A stretch of DNA of 64,000 nt from Prevotella sp. P5-92 (GCF_002251245.1 NZ_NPJG01000114.1:1-64000), one strand, 5' to 3'; positions 24,777-34,521 are shown, counted from the stretch's first letter. The notes: generated by a model from the letters alone, not told the origin. Made by a program: numbers and translations.

Positions 24777-25002
24777 TGTCTTTTTTTGCTTCACTCAAGC
24801 AATGTATGCATGATACATATAAAATATGGCTGCAAAGATAATGAAAAAATACAAGGAACAAGAATAAATCAAAGAAAAAAATATTGCCTCCGGTTGAAAT
24901 CGTGCTAAATATAGTAGATTACCACCGGGGCAAGTACAATTGCAGTGTCCCCTTCACAGGCTTCTTTTTCAAGTGGAATTCAATATATTTCTTCCCCATT
25001 TC

Positions 25003-25033
25003 TTTGAAGTATCGTTTATTTTTCGTATTTTTG
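25003..25033 (+). promoter_or_regulatory. Promoter of AAA-ATPase/nuclease copy B
   Basis: TTTG at 25003-25006, a 19-base spacer and TATTTTTG at 25026-25033. Homology with copy C extends further upstream, to CTTTTTCAAGTGGA at about 24963-24976. Confidence 0.8.
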
Positions 25034-25071
25034 CAGCGTGAAAAGTATTCGTTTAATAAAATGCAGATGAT

Positions 25072-26685
25072 ATGAGCAGATTCAAGTACCCTGTAGATAC
25101 CGACCAGTTTGCAGAGATTCGACAAAAGGGTTTGGTGTATGTTGATAAGACAGACATAATGTTTGACCTTGTCGATAAATATAAATATGTCTTCCTTGCC
25201 CGTCCGCGCCGTTTCGGCAAGTCGTTGTTGTGCAACACTTTCAAGGCTTATTTCCAGGGCAAGAAGGAACTGTTCGAGGGATTGAAAATCATGGACTTGG
25301 AAAAGGAATGGAAGACATATCCAGTGCTGCATTTCACAATGAGCGGACTGAAGAACCTTAAGGTGAGCGAGGCGAAGACAAAGCTGGGAAACTTCATTGC
25401 CGACTACGAAAGGCTTTATGGACGTAATACGGAGGAGGAAACTCCTGGAGCACGCTTCCGCGGCTTGATTCACAGGGCTTGTGAAAAGACGGGCGAACGT
25501 GTCGTGGTCATCCTCGATGAATACGACGCTCCCGTTATGCGATTGCTCTACGACACGGAGCAGCTTGAGGAAATGCGCATGATGCTACGTGAGTTCTATC
25601 AGGTGCTGAAGGACGAAGGGGCATATCTTAAGTTCGTGTTTATCACTGGAGTGACGAAGTTTTCGCAGATGAGCATCTTCTCGGAGCTGAACAACTTGAA
25701 ACAAGTTTCCATGTTTGACGAATATTCAGGATTGTGCGGCATTACTCAGGAAGAACTCGACTCCGTCTTGCGTCCTTGCGTTGAGGAATATGCTGAAGGT
25801 CTTGGCATTAGCGTTGACGATGCATACGCCGTGCTCAAAAAGAACTATGATGGTTATCATTTCTCAGAGAACAGTCAGGATGTATATGCCCCATACAGTC
25901 TTTTGAATGCACTCAACGACAAGGCCACCAGACACTACTGGTTTGAGTCGGGCACATCGGCATCGCTCATCGAGCATCTCAAACATTTCCCCGGTTTCAA
26001 CCCCCTCGACTTCGATGGGGTGGAGGTGTCGTTGGAGGAATTTAATGTGCCCTGCGAGAATGCTTCGACACCTGTCCCAATGCTTTATCAGAGTGGCTAT
26101 CTTACCATTGCATCTTATGATAAGCTGTTGGAATCATATACACTTCACTTCCCAAACTACGAGGTGCGTCAGGGCATGGTGTATAGTTTGACAAACTATC
26201 TGATGGATATATCCGACTGGGACAGGAATGCCACCATATTGGAAATGGCCCGTGCATTGGTAAAAGGCGACCTGTCTTCGGCACTTACCGAACTCCGCTC
26301 CTACATCGCCTCCTTGCCCTACGACATCATTACCCGAAAGGAGTGGATGGCGAAGAAGAAAAAGGAGGCATTCTACAAGTTGCTGATGTACGTTGTGTTC
26401 TCTTTGCTCAACAGCAAGGTGGACACTGAGGTGAAGAGCGTTCTGGGTAGAGCCGATGTGGTAATCAAGACCAAGAACGACATCTACGTTCTCGAACTGA
26501 AGGTGGACGACACCGTGGATAATGCCTTGGCTCAGATAGACTCCAAGGGCTATGCCATCCCCTACGAAGCCGACGGACGCCAGCTGACTAAATGCGGCGT
26601 GACTATTTCATCAGAGGCACGCAACATTGTGCATTGGCGTGCAGTGGATAATGAAGGCAAAGTCATCGACGAGCAGAAGTTTTGA
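25072..26685 (+). CDS. AAA-ATPase-like protein with C-terminal PD-(D/E)XK nuclease domain, copy B
   Basis: A 537-residue paralogue of copies A and C with intact Walker A (RPRRFGKSLL), Walker B (VVVILDEYDAP) and nuclease core (RADVVI, LELK). It is a mosaic: the block NLKVSEAKTKLGNFIADYER through RLLY and the block QGMVYSLTNYLMDISDWDRN match copy C, while AEGLGIS...AYAVLKKNYDG and the C-terminal 90 residues match copy A. Its TGA shares bases with the ATG of a fragment of an unrelated transporter, so the conserved unit ends exactly at the stop codon. Confidence 0.92.
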   Translation: MSRFKYPVDTDQFAEIRQKGLVYVDKTDIMFDLVDKYKYVFLARPRRFGKSLLCNTFKAYFQGKKELFEGLKIMDLEKEWKTYPVLHFTMSGLKNLKVSEAKTKLGNFIADYERLYGRNTEEETPGARFRGLIHRACEKTGERVVVILDEYDAPVMRLLYDTEQLEEMRMMLREFYQVLKDEGAYLKFVFITGVTKFSQMSIFSELNNLKQVSMFDEYSGLCGITQEELDSVLRPCVEEYAEGLGISVDDAYAVLKKNYDGYHFSENSQDVYAPYSLLNALNDKATRHYWFESGTSASLIEHLKHFPGFNPLDFDGVEVSLEEFNVPCENASTPVPMLYQSGYLTIASYDKLLESYTLHFPNYEVRQGMVYSLTNYLMDISDWDRNATILEMARALVKGDLSSALTELRSYIASLPYDIITRKEWMAKKKKEAFYKLLMYVVFSLLNSKVDTEVKSVLGRADVVIKTKNDIYVLELKVDDTVDNALAQIDSKGYAIPYEADGRQLTKCGVTISSEARNIVHWRAVDNEGKVIDEQKF

Positions 26686-26840
26686 TGTGTTTTGCCTCAC
26701 CGTTTTCCACACCTCCCAATGCTCTTGTGATGCAAGCTGGAGGCTACACCTTCAGCGACTATGTCAAGGTGGGTTTGCCCTTACAGATAATAATGGGAAT
26801 TGTCATGACTATTGTCCTTCCTCTACTATTTCCCTTATAA
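26685..26840 (+). pseudogene. C-terminal fragment of an SLC13-type (DASS) transporter
   Basis: Directly after copy B a 51-codon frame reads CFASPFSTPPNALVMQAGGY, then TFSDYVKVGLPLQIIMGIVM and TIVLPLLFPL. This matches the last helices of divalent anion:sodium symporters (STPPNA motif, then the final transmembrane helix). The other 400 or more residues are absent. It is the stump of a gene cut at its junction with the AAA copy, and the ATG overlapping the AAA stop is probably fortuitous. Confidence 0.75.
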
Positions 26841-26988
26841 GACCTGGAGATCGTGTTCCGTAGTCACGGTTCCTTTTGGGCTTTGACAACAAATAATGGT
26901 TAATGGTAATAATTTCCACAATTCAGGTATTGCTTGTTTGTTCCGTTTGTTGTAATTTTGCATCCGTAAAATCATTCACTAAGTGATT

Positions 26989-27525
26989 ATGAAAAAGGTT
27001 ATAGTTATTTCCACCAGTCTCCGTGCTGGGTCGAACAGCGATATGCTCGCTGAAAAGTTTGCTGAAGGTGCCAAGGCATCGGGCAATGAGGTAGAGAAGA
27101 TTTCCCTTCGTGGAAAGGAGATCAAGTTCTGTGTGGGTTGTCTGTGCTGCCAGAAGACGGGTGCATGTGTGTTCAAGGACGATGTGCCTGAGATCATGGC
27201 GAAGGTGAAGGAGGCTGATGTGGTCTGCTGGGCAACACCTATATATTATTATGAGATGAGCGGACAGATGAAGACGCTCATCGACCGCATGAATGCCATG
27301 TATTCGAGGGAATATCGTTTCCGCGACATCTATCTGCTCACCACAGCCGCTGAAGCCGAAGAGGATACTCCCCGACGTGCCGAGATTGGTCTGACAGGTT
27401 GGATTGACTGCTACGGCAAGTCTTCACTCAAGGGGCATCTCTTCTGCGGTGGTGTAAACGATGCGAGAGACATTGAAGGCAATGCCAGCTTGATGCAGGC
27501 TTACGAAATGGGTAAAGGAGTTTAA
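26989..27525 (+). CDS. Flavodoxin-fold NAD(P)H-dependent FMN reductase
   Basis: A 178-residue cytoplasmic protein from ATG 26989. KKVIVISTSLRAGSNSDMLA is the FMN phosphate-binding loop, CVGCLCCQKTGACVFKDD is the cysteine-rich segment seen in iron-sulfur flavoprotein-like reductases, and ATPIYYYEMSGQMKTLIDRM closes the flavin site. A TAATTTTG box lies at 26953-26960. It heads an apparent operon with the DXS-like gene 11 bp downstream. Confidence 0.88.
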   Translation: MKKVIVISTSLRAGSNSDMLAEKFAEGAKASGNEVEKISLRGKEIKFCVGCLCCQKTGACVFKDDVPEIMAKVKEADVVCWATPIYYYEMSGQMKTLIDRMNAMYSREYRFRDIYLLTTAAEAEEDTPRRAEIGLTGWIDCYGKSSLKGHLFCGGVNDARDIEGNASLMQAYEMGKGV

Positions 27526-27536
27526 AACAAATTACA

Positions 27537-29303
27537 ATGTATATAGAAAAGATACAGTCGCCAGCCGACTTGAAACAGCTGGATTTGGAGGCATTGAAAG
27601 TTGTGGCAGAAGAGACACGTACGGCCGTATTGAACCGTGTTAGTAAACATGGTGGACATGTAGGACCTAACCTGGGGTTCGTGGAGGCGACGGTGGCACT
27701 GCATTATGTATTCAACGCGCCAGAGGACAAGCTGGTGTTTGACGTTTCACACCAATGCTATCCTCACAAGGTGCTTACTGGTCGTGCATCGGGTTTTCTG
27801 GGCGAAGTAGAAGACATGAACGCCATCAGCGGATATTCCTCGCCAGCCGAAAGTCCTGTGTATGACAACTTTGAAGTGGGTCATACTTCCACATCCGTAA
27901 GTCTGGCTACAGGCTTGCAGAAGGCTCGCGACATCAAGGGAACCAGTGAGAACATCATTGCCATCATAGGTGACGGTTCGCTCTCAGGCGGCGAGGCTTT
28001 TGAGGGGCTTGATGAGGCATCGGAATTGGGCACAGGCATCATCATCGTGGTGAATGACAACGAGATGTCAATTGCAGAGAATCATGGTGGCATCTACAAG
28101 AACCTTCGTGCCCTTAGGGAAAGCAATGGCGAGTGCCAGCACAACTGGTTCAAGGCGTGGGGATTTGAATACAAATATCTGAAAGAAGGCAATGACCTGC
28201 AGAAACTGATCGAGGTGTTCCAATCGGTCAAGGATACAGACAAGCCGACGGTCGTCCACATTCATACGGAGAAGGGGCATGGTTTCCAACCTGCTATCGA
28301 TAATAAGGAAGCATGGCATTGGGGTGCGCCATTCAACGTAGAGGACGGTTCAAGAAGTTCAAATGGCGCTGATAGTGCAGAGAGCTATGAAGAACTCTTC
28401 AGCAACTGGATGCTCCGTGAGATGAAGAACGACCCTACACTCATCGCAGTCACAGCAGGAACTCCTGCAGCCGCAGGCTTTTCTCCAGAAAAGCGTAAAG
28501 AGGCAGGCAAGCAACACATCGACATGGGCATTGCCGAGGAACAGGCTTGCGCCATGGCAAGCGGTATGGCAAAGGGTGGTCTTCGTCCCGTCTGGACGGT
28601 TTACAGCACCTTCATCCAGCGCACTTACGACCAGATAGCGCAAGACCTTTGCATCAACTCCAATCCTGCTGTAATCAATGTGGTTTGGGGTGGTGCAGGT
28701 ACGATGAATGACATCACCCACATTTGTCTGTTCGACATACCTATGCTGTGCAGTATTCCAGGACTTATATATCTTGCCCCGACAACCTGTGAGGAATACT
28801 TTGCCATGCTTCGCTGGGCCATCATTCAGGACAAGAAACCTATCGCCATCCGCGTCCCAAGCAATGGCGTAGTTCACACTACCGAAACGGTTGATACGGA
28901 GTATTGTTATGAGTCACGCTATAAAGTGATGCATAAAGGTTCTGAAGTGGCAATCATTGCTGCCGGATCATTCTATCAGAAGGGTGAGAATGTGGCTCGT
29001 CTGCTGTCAGAGCAAGGCATCGATGCTACGCTCATCAATCCTCGTTACCTGAATGCAGTAGATGCCGGCACACTGGAGGCTCTCAAGGCAAGCCACAGGC
29101 TTGTTGTGACTCTTGAAGACGGCTCGAAGGATGGCGGATTCGGTGAACGCATCGCCTCTTATTACAGCACATCCGACATGAAAGTGCTGGTTGGTGGCAT
29201 CAAGAAAGATCTCTACGACCGCTTCGACCTGCAACAATTGCTCAGCGACAACCGTCTGCTGGATGAGCAAATCGTAGAGGATGTTTTAAAGATTATCCGA
29301 TAA
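27537..29303 (+). CDS. dxs: 1-Deoxy-D-xylulose-5-phosphate synthase-like, thiamine diphosphate enzyme
   Basis: A 588-residue protein, slightly shorter than typical DXS (about 620-640). It has the N-terminal HGGHVGPNLG motif, the ThDP motif GDGSLSGGEAFEGLDEAS with NDNEMSIAEN, the central pyrimidine domain (AGTPAAAGFSPEKRKE, HIDMGIAEEQACAMASGMAK) and the C-terminal transketolase domain (LNAVDAGTLEALKASHRLVV). DXS condenses pyruvate with glyceraldehyde 3-phosphate for isoprenoid, thiamine and pyridoxal synthesis. The setting beside redox genes and an AraC regulator suggests a paralogue with a specialised substrate rather than the housekeeping copy. Confidence 0.85.
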   Translation: MYIEKIQSPADLKQLDLEALKVVAEETRTAVLNRVSKHGGHVGPNLGFVEATVALHYVFNAPEDKLVFDVSHQCYPHKVLTGRASGFLGEVEDMNAISGYSSPAESPVYDNFEVGHTSTSVSLATGLQKARDIKGTSENIIAIIGDGSLSGGEAFEGLDEASELGTGIIIVVNDNEMSIAENHGGIYKNLRALRESNGECQHNWFKAWGFEYKYLKEGNDLQKLIEVFQSVKDTDKPTVVHIHTEKGHGFQPAIDNKEAWHWGAPFNVEDGSRSSNGADSAESYEELFSNWMLREMKNDPTLIAVTAGTPAAAGFSPEKRKEAGKQHIDMGIAEEQACAMASGMAKGGLRPVWTVYSTFIQRTYDQIAQDLCINSNPAVINVVWGGAGTMNDITHICLFDIPMLCSIPGLIYLAPTTCEEYFAMLRWAIIQDKKPIAIRVPSNGVVHTTETVDTEYCYESRYKVMHKGSEVAIIAAGSFYQKGENVARLLSEQGIDATLINPRYLNAVDAGTLEALKASHRLVVTLEDGSKDGGFGERIASYYSTSDMKVLVGGIKKDLYDRFDLQQLLSDNRLLDEQIVEDVLKIIR

Positions 29304-29380
29304 AAAGCAATGCAAGAAGAGTATATGATTCCTTGGGACAAGATAGAAGAGTTTGTTAGATTGAATCTTGACATAAGCAA

Positions 29381-30205
29381 ATGAAACGTTTCATCATATT
29401 CTTAACTTTGATAACAATAACGACACTAAACGTTATGGCACAAAAGAAAATAGTACAGACGGCAGGCCGCACGCAGTTGGGCGAGTTTGCCCCAGAGTTT
29501 GCCCGGCTCAACGACGACATCCTTTTCGGTGAGGTGTGGAGCCGCAACGACCTGCTAAGCCTTCGCGACCGCAGTCTTGTTACGCTCACTTCACTCATCA
29601 GTCAGGGCATCACCGACTCATCGCTCACCTACCACTTGCAGGAGGCGAAGAAGAACGGCATCACAAGAACGGAAATATCGGAAATCATCACTCATATCGC
29701 TTTCTATGCAGGATGGCCCAAGGCATGGGCGGCTTTTCGTCAGGCTAAGGAGGTTTGGAAAGAAGACACATCGGTGGAAGATGCGAAGAGCTGTTTCCAA
29801 CAAGAGATGATTTTCCCTATTGGCGAACCCAATAATGCCTATGCCCAGTATTTCAAGGGCAACAGTTATCTGGCACGAATTTCCGGCGAGCAGGTTCCCA
29901 TTGCCAATGTCACCTTCGAGCCTGGTTGCCGCAACAACTGGCACATTCATCATGCCACCAAGGGCGGAGGACAGATGCTTATCGGTGTGGCTGGACGTGG
30001 TTGGTATCAGGAATGGGGAAAGCCTGCTCAGGAGATTCTCCCTGGGACTGTCATTCACATACCTGCCGGTGTGAAGCATTGGCATGGAGCCGCTGCCGAT
30101 AGTTGGTTTGCTCATCTCGCCTTTGAGATAAAGGGAGAGAACGCATCCAATGAGTGGCTGGAACCAGTATCCGATGAAGAGTATGAAAAGGTCAATGGAC
30201 AATAA
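29381..30205 (+). CDS. Secreted carboxymuconolactone decarboxylase-like protein with C-terminal cupin
   Basis: A 274-residue protein with a signal peptide ending near NVMAQ. Residues about 25-130 form an AhpD/CMD-like helical domain (LRDRSLVTLTSLISQGITDS, ISEIITHIAFYAGWPKAWAA), though the usual CxxC pair is absent. Residues about 150-260 form a cupin (VTFEPGCRNNWHIHH, GTVIHIPAGVKHWHGA) with metal-binding histidines. Such CMD-cupin fusions occur with flavodoxins and oxidoreductases. It likely belongs to the operon starting at 26989. Confidence 0.85.
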   Translation: MKRFIIFLTLITITTLNVMAQKKIVQTAGRTQLGEFAPEFARLNDDILFGEVWSRNDLLSLRDRSLVTLTSLISQGITDSSLTYHLQEAKKNGITRTEISEIITHIAFYAGWPKAWAAFRQAKEVWKEDTSVEDAKSCFQQEMIFPIGEPNNAYAQYFKGNSYLARISGEQVPIANVTFEPGCRNNWHIHHATKGGGQMLIGVAGRGWYQEWGKPAQEILPGTVIHIPAGVKHWHGAAADSWFAHLAFEIKGENASNEWLEPVSDEEYEKVNGQ

Positions 30206-30222
30206 TCACATCATTAGACATT

Positions 30223-30789
30223 ATGAAACATCTGAAAATCTTGCTATTGGCTGTGCTGACAGTATTTGCGGCATCGGCTTGTTCACAAAACAAAGTAAAA
30301 AAGACTATGGAAAAGAAAAAAGTATTGGTAGTGTATTTCTCGGCAACGGGAACAACAAGGCTGGTGGCAAAGCAAATTGCAAAAATCGCTGATGCAGACA
30401 TCTGTGAGATAGCTCCGGCGAAGCCATATTCCAATGCCGACCTCGACTGGACAAACAAACAGTCGCGTAGTTCGGTAGAGATGAACAATCCTAAGGCTCG
30501 ACCAGAAATAAAAGCCGTTTCTGTGGATGTGAGTAAGTATGACTACGTCTTCCTGGGTTATCCTATATGGTGGGACCTCGCGCCGAGAACAGTCAATTCA
30601 TTCATTGAAACAGCAGACTTGGCAGGCAAGACTGTGATTCCTTTCGCTACGTCTGGAAGCAGTACCATCGCCAACAGCGTTGCCGTACTGAAACAGTCTT
30701 ATCCAAAAATCAAGTGGCAGACAGGCAATCTGCTGAATCATGTCAGTGAGAAAGAGATTGGGACTTGGGTTTCAGAAACAATAAAATAA
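30223..30789 (+). CDS. Flavodoxin lipoprotein
   Basis: A 188-residue protein with a lipoprotein signal (MKHLKILLLAVLTVFAASAC) and then a flavodoxin domain: VLVVYFSATGTTRLVAKQIA is the FMN phosphate loop, and YDYVFLGYPIWWDLAPRTVN and IPFATSGSSTIANSV are flavin-contacting loops. Membrane anchoring outside the cytoplasm is inferred from the lipobox. An inner start at MEKKKVLVV would give a cytoplasmic form. Next to the CMD-cupin gene, it points to an envelope redox function. Confidence 0.85.
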   Translation: MKHLKILLLAVLTVFAASACSQNKVKKTMEKKKVLVVYFSATGTTRLVAKQIAKIADADICEIAPAKPYSNADLDWTNKQSRSSVEMNNPKARPEIKAVSVDVSKYDYVFLGYPIWWDLAPRTVNSFIETADLAGKTVIPFATSGSSTIANSVAVLKQSYPKIKWQTGNLLNHVSEKEIGTWVSETIK

Positions 30790-30790
30790 T

Positions 30791-31684
30791 ATGGAAGAGA
30801 TTTTTATCAATACCATACAAGACTTCAACGACTATCAGGGGGTGGAGACACTTCATCCCCTGGTGAGCGTGGTGCATGTGGAGAACACAGAACACATCAA
30901 GGAATGTATGATGCACTATGGACTTTATGCCATCTATCTCAAAGAGAACAAGGGATGCAAGCTCTCTTACGGCCGCACGCCCTACGACTTTGACGAGATG
31001 ACCGTGACCAGCTTTGCCCCTGGACAGGTGGTGAAGGTAGAGCCAAACCCCGATGTGCCTTTTGCCAAGTTCACAGCCTTGGTGTTTCATCCCGACATTC
31101 TCAATCGCACCGCCTTAGGCAGGCATATAAACCGCTACGAGTTTTTCGGCTATTCCAGCACCGAGGCTTTGCATCTCTCCGCACAAGAAGTGGAAGTCTT
31201 TAGGGGTGTGCTTGCGATGATAGAGCAGGAACTGCACCGAGCCATCGACAAACATACCCGCGAACTAATTGTCTCCAACATCGAGCTGTTGCTGAACTAT
31301 TGTCTCCGCTTCTACGACCGCCAGTTCATCACCCGCGAGGAGATAAACCATTCAGTGGTAAAGAAATTCATAGAACTGCTTGATGATTATATCTCCACAA
31401 AAGCCCTGCATGACGGTTTGCCTACGGTAGCTTATTTTGCAGACAAATGCTGCCTGTCTAACGGCTATTTCGGCAATCTGGTGCGCGTGGAAACCGGTCG
31501 TACCGCCAAGGACATCATCTCAGATCACCTTCTCGCCCATGCCAAACAGTTGCTGAACGACGAGGCGCTGACCGTCACAATGATCAGCCAGCATCTCGGT
31601 TTTGAATATCCCCAGCATTTCGTCCGTTTCTTCAAGTCACACACCGGCAAGACCCCTTCCGCATATAGGAATGCCCTTATCTGA
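30791..31684 (+). CDS. AraC-family transcriptional regulator
   Basis: A 297-residue protein. The C-terminal 100 residues carry two helix-turn-helix motifs (LPTVAYFADKCCLSNGYFGN and LTVTMISQHLGFEYPQHFVR, then FFKSHTGKTPSAYR). The N-terminus is a cupin-like sensor (YGLYAIYLKENKGCKLSYGR, FDEMTVTSFAPGQVVKVEP). It starts 1 bp after the flavodoxin stop, so it is the last gene of the operon and probably regulates it. Confidence 0.9.
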   Translation: MEEIFINTIQDFNDYQGVETLHPLVSVVHVENTEHIKECMMHYGLYAIYLKENKGCKLSYGRTPYDFDEMTVTSFAPGQVVKVEPNPDVPFAKFTALVFHPDILNRTALGRHINRYEFFGYSSTEALHLSAQEVEVFRGVLAMIEQELHRAIDKHTRELIVSNIELLLNYCLRFYDRQFITREEINHSVVKKFIELLDDYISTKALHDGLPTVAYFADKCCLSNGYFGNLVRVETGRTAKDIISDHLLAHAKQLLNDEALTVTMISQHLGFEYPQHFVRFFKSHTGKTPSAYRNALI

Positions 31685-31816
31685 ACTTGTCAGAAGTCAG
31701 CAACCTTCATCGGCAATAAGGTTAATCTTGTCTGGAATGGAAATGCCAGAACAGGACAGGGATGTTCAGAAATCCACTATATGCAAGTACAGCGACATCA
31801 TTCTACAGGCCAATGA

Positions 31817-33991
31817 CTAAGGCATTGGCAACAGCTCTTCCCATTTGACATCCCAGTCCTTGGGAAACCCCGGGACGGGTGATGTGCATCCGTCCCATCC
31901 GGCACACATCATGGCCACAGCTGTGAGCAAACCGCCGTTGCCCGGCATATAAACGCGCAGACGCTGGTCTTGATAGTTGTGTCCGCTGATAAGATAGGTG
32001 TTGGTGCGCTTCGGCATAAGCAAGGCGTCCACTGCCATGTCTGCCTCGCCAAGTCGGGCGCAAGTCATTGCCGCCATGGGATAGTCCCATCCCCAGGTCT
32101 TGTCCCAGTTCCAGTTGTCCCAAATCCATCTGAGTGTCCTTGCCATCACCGTTTTGTCGAGCAGCTTGCTGTCGGGCATCATCCCGAAGGCTCCGAGCAA
32201 TGCAGGGTGGTCGCTTGTCATACGCCTGTCGGTATATGTGTTTATGGCACTCTCTGCGGCGAGATACAATCCTTCGGTGTTGTATGCCAGGGGAGACAGC
32301 TTGTCCATCACCTGTTGTGTCTCGATATCGGGCTCTAGTCCTCGTCTTGCCCTCCATCCCTGAGCTATGTCGAGCGCTGTGAGCCAATATGACAGTTCGA
32401 AGGGCGGATTTATGGTGGAGTCGGCCTTGAGGGTCTCCTGCGCAGGTATGCAGCCACGCAGTATATATCGGTCGTTGACAGAATCATACTCGGCAAAGTC
32501 AGTCATGAAGAGGGCTGTCTCGTCCACGAGCTGGCCGTATTTATCCAGCATCCCTTTGCGCTCCTCGTCCGTCTTTGCCGCGCGGTAAAGCAGTTCTGCC
32601 ATATAGATCAGATGAGGCTGCTGCCATATCAGGAAGGAGCCTACGTTGGACGGCGCTTCCTCTGCCGAGGGGTCAGTCATCTTCATCCATCTCACACCTT
32701 TGAATCCCTGGCGTTGGGCTATGGCGCGGGCTTTGTCCCGAGCTGTGGCATACCATGAGAGCTGACGGTCGAGCAGTCGGGGCTTGTTCCAGAGACCGTA
32801 GTGAACGAGATGCCACCATGTCATTTCCAAGTGGAACTTCCCATACCATGAGTTGTACGTGAGCCCTGTCTCCTGTGGCGGGATATTGCCGGCCTCCTGC
32901 GCTCCCATGAGATATTGGCTGAGGATGATGCGGCGCTCAAGTTCGGCCGCCCTTTGGTCCTTCACGTTGCCGAGGTCGATGAAGCCGCCCTCGTTCCAGT
33001 ATGCTCGCCAGCGATTGGCTGATGCCTTGGCGCAGGAGACAAAGTCGTGAGTGGCAGATGATATGGCGCCTGTGTTTGATGGGCCTTCCACACGCGGGCT
33101 CTCCTTGAAAGTGGCTGTGAAGGACAGGCGTCCGCCTTTTGCCCTGAGCATAATCTTGTGTTGTCCCGTCTGCCTTATGTCTGCCAGGCCTTGCCATGAC
33201 ACATATATATAATAGACGGCATTGTCGAGCTCTCGGGTGATAACGGCAGAGTTCTTCCCTGCCTCCAGGGTTGTCTTGTGCATATTGTCATCAGCCTCCC
33301 ACTGGCAGGCGTCGTCGCAATGTCCGCCTGAAGGGTAGGCAAAACTGAAGGCCACGGCGATATTGCCGGCAGGCTTATTGTCCTTAGCCCCTCCTTCCAA
33401 GGATATACTTGACGCCACGCAATCAGCATCTGGCGCGCACACGGTCTCTACATTATACTTCACTCCCTCATGCTCGAACTTGCTGTCTATCTTCCCCGTC
33501 CAAAGGTCAAGAGTCTGATTGACACCTCTTATCTTCGACGTGTCGGAGATGTCCAGTCCAATCGTCCCGAGATGAAGTCTGTGAGGGTTGGCTCTAAGAT
33601 AATCCACTGCCTTGCGCGTCCTTTCGGGATGCTTTATCTGTAGCGAATAATATTCGGGATGTCCTCGGCGGAAGTCGTGGTTGGCCAACGCGTCCTTCGC
33701 CTGGAAACCTTCGACATTAGGGAAAGAGTGCCACCCCCATTCGCTCATGGAGCCAAGCGGCACGCCGCGGGCATAAATGTGAGGGAAGGTCTGCAGGCCC
33801 GTGGCGTCAACGGTAAAGGCAAACTGTCCGTTTCCCACCGTCAGGGATGACAGTGAGTCAAAATTTGTGACGTGGGGGTTGTGACGTGTCACTACCTTGA
33901 ATCTGTTTATCTTTTCGGCAGCTGCTGCGCTGCACACGACAGCTATGCCTAACACTGCTGCCGTTATGATTTTCCTGATTTGTTTATTCAT
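31817..33991 (-). CDS. Secreted six-hairpin glycosidase-like protein
   Basis: A 724-residue protein from ATG 33991; the longer frame begins with TTG. The signal peptide is MNKQIRKIITAAVLGIAVVC plus SAAAA. The N-terminal beta-sandwich (DSLSSLTVGNGQFAFTVDAT) and a catalytic (alpha/alpha)6-barrel (GKFHLEMTWWHLVHYGLWNK, SNVGSFLIWQQPHLIYMAEL, TWGWDYPMAAMTCARLGEAD) place it near GH65/GH95-like clans. The substrate is not known. A promoter with a 160-base leader lies at 34167-34198. That promoter region is shared with the HU-type gene at 50 kb. Confidence 0.75.
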   Translation of the reverse strand: MNKQIRKIITAAVLGIAVVCSAAAAEKINRFKVVTRHNPHVTNFDSLSSLTVGNGQFAFTVDATGLQTFPHIYARGVPLGSMSEWGWHSFPNVEGFQAKDALANHDFRRGHPEYYSLQIKHPERTRKAVDYLRANPHRLHLGTIGLDISDTSKIRGVNQTLDLWTGKIDSKFEHEGVKYNVETVCAPDADCVASSISLEGGAKDNKPAGNIAVAFSFAYPSGGHCDDACQWEADDNMHKTTLEAGKNSAVITRELDNAVYYIYVSWQGLADIRQTGQHKIMLRAKGGRLSFTATFKESPRVEGPSNTGAISSATHDFVSCAKASANRWRAYWNEGGFIDLGNVKDQRAAELERRIILSQYLMGAQEAGNIPPQETGLTYNSWYGKFHLEMTWWHLVHYGLWNKPRLLDRQLSWYATARDKARAIAQRQGFKGVRWMKMTDPSAEEAPSNVGSFLIWQQPHLIYMAELLYRAAKTDEERKGMLDKYGQLVDETALFMTDFAEYDSVNDRYILRGCIPAQETLKADSTINPPFELSYWLTALDIAQGWRARRGLEPDIETQQVMDKLSPLAYNTEGLYLAAESAINTYTDRRMTSDHPALLGAFGMMPDSKLLDKTVMARTLRWIWDNWNWDKTWGWDYPMAAMTCARLGEADMAVDALLMPKRTNTYLISGHNYQDQRLRVYMPGNGGLLTAVAMMCAGWDGCTSPVPGFPKDWDVKWEELLPMP

Positions 33992-34166
33992 ATTGTTCAA
34001 AAGACAAAATTACAGCTATTTTACCAAAGCCACAAGCGTTTAGCGTAATTTAACATAAATTTCCCTCTCCCTTGAACATCTCATTACGCCTGTCGTCTGA
34101 AGACGGCATGAGCCGCCTGCGGATGATTTCTTATGCTCTATGTGGGAACATAAACCAAACACGGTG

Positions 34167-34198
34167 CAAAGATAAATTAATATAGGGTATTATGCAAA
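34167..34198 (-). promoter_or_regulatory. Leftward promoter shared in sequence with the HU locus
   Basis: Read leftward: TTTG (34198-34195), 20 bases, TATCTTTG (34174-34167). The segment 34146-34228 is about 85 percent identical to 50869-50950, which carries the same promoter before the HU-type gene. Confidence 0.75.
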
Positions 34199-34521
34199 CA
34201 TCTGTACGACTATCCTTATACATTTACAACATCTCTTTAGCAATTATTACACTCTCACATGCGCGTGCGCATGATATAATTTTCCTTTTTTTCTATCATT
34301 TCTATCACCAAATATATTAATAGTCTTATTTCTAACGGGTTAATTATTAAGAAGGAGTGACAGAAGGAGTGACAGAAGAAGGGGGAAACCCATTTGACAT
34401 GCGCATTATCAGGAGCAAAAACAATGTTCTTTCCGTGTTGATTCACCTTACAGTCATAGTTACTTCAGCACCCTTTCTTATTAATAAGAGTTAATATTAA
34501 CAATAATTGCAGCGTCATTTC

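Noticed and set aside
29310..29384. 24-codon frame ending in ATGA overlap with the CMD-cupin gene
   Set aside because: Too short to identify, no conserved features; may be a coupling leader but unsupported.
31685..31820. Possible histidine-kinase dimerisation fragment (MPEQDRDVQKSTICKYSDII)
   Set aside because: The resemblance to a kinase dimerisation helix is weak and no start, partner domain or second helix remains.
31970..32387. Several open frames on both strands inside the glycosidase gene
   Set aside because: Shadows of the coding frame, without independent start signals or domains.
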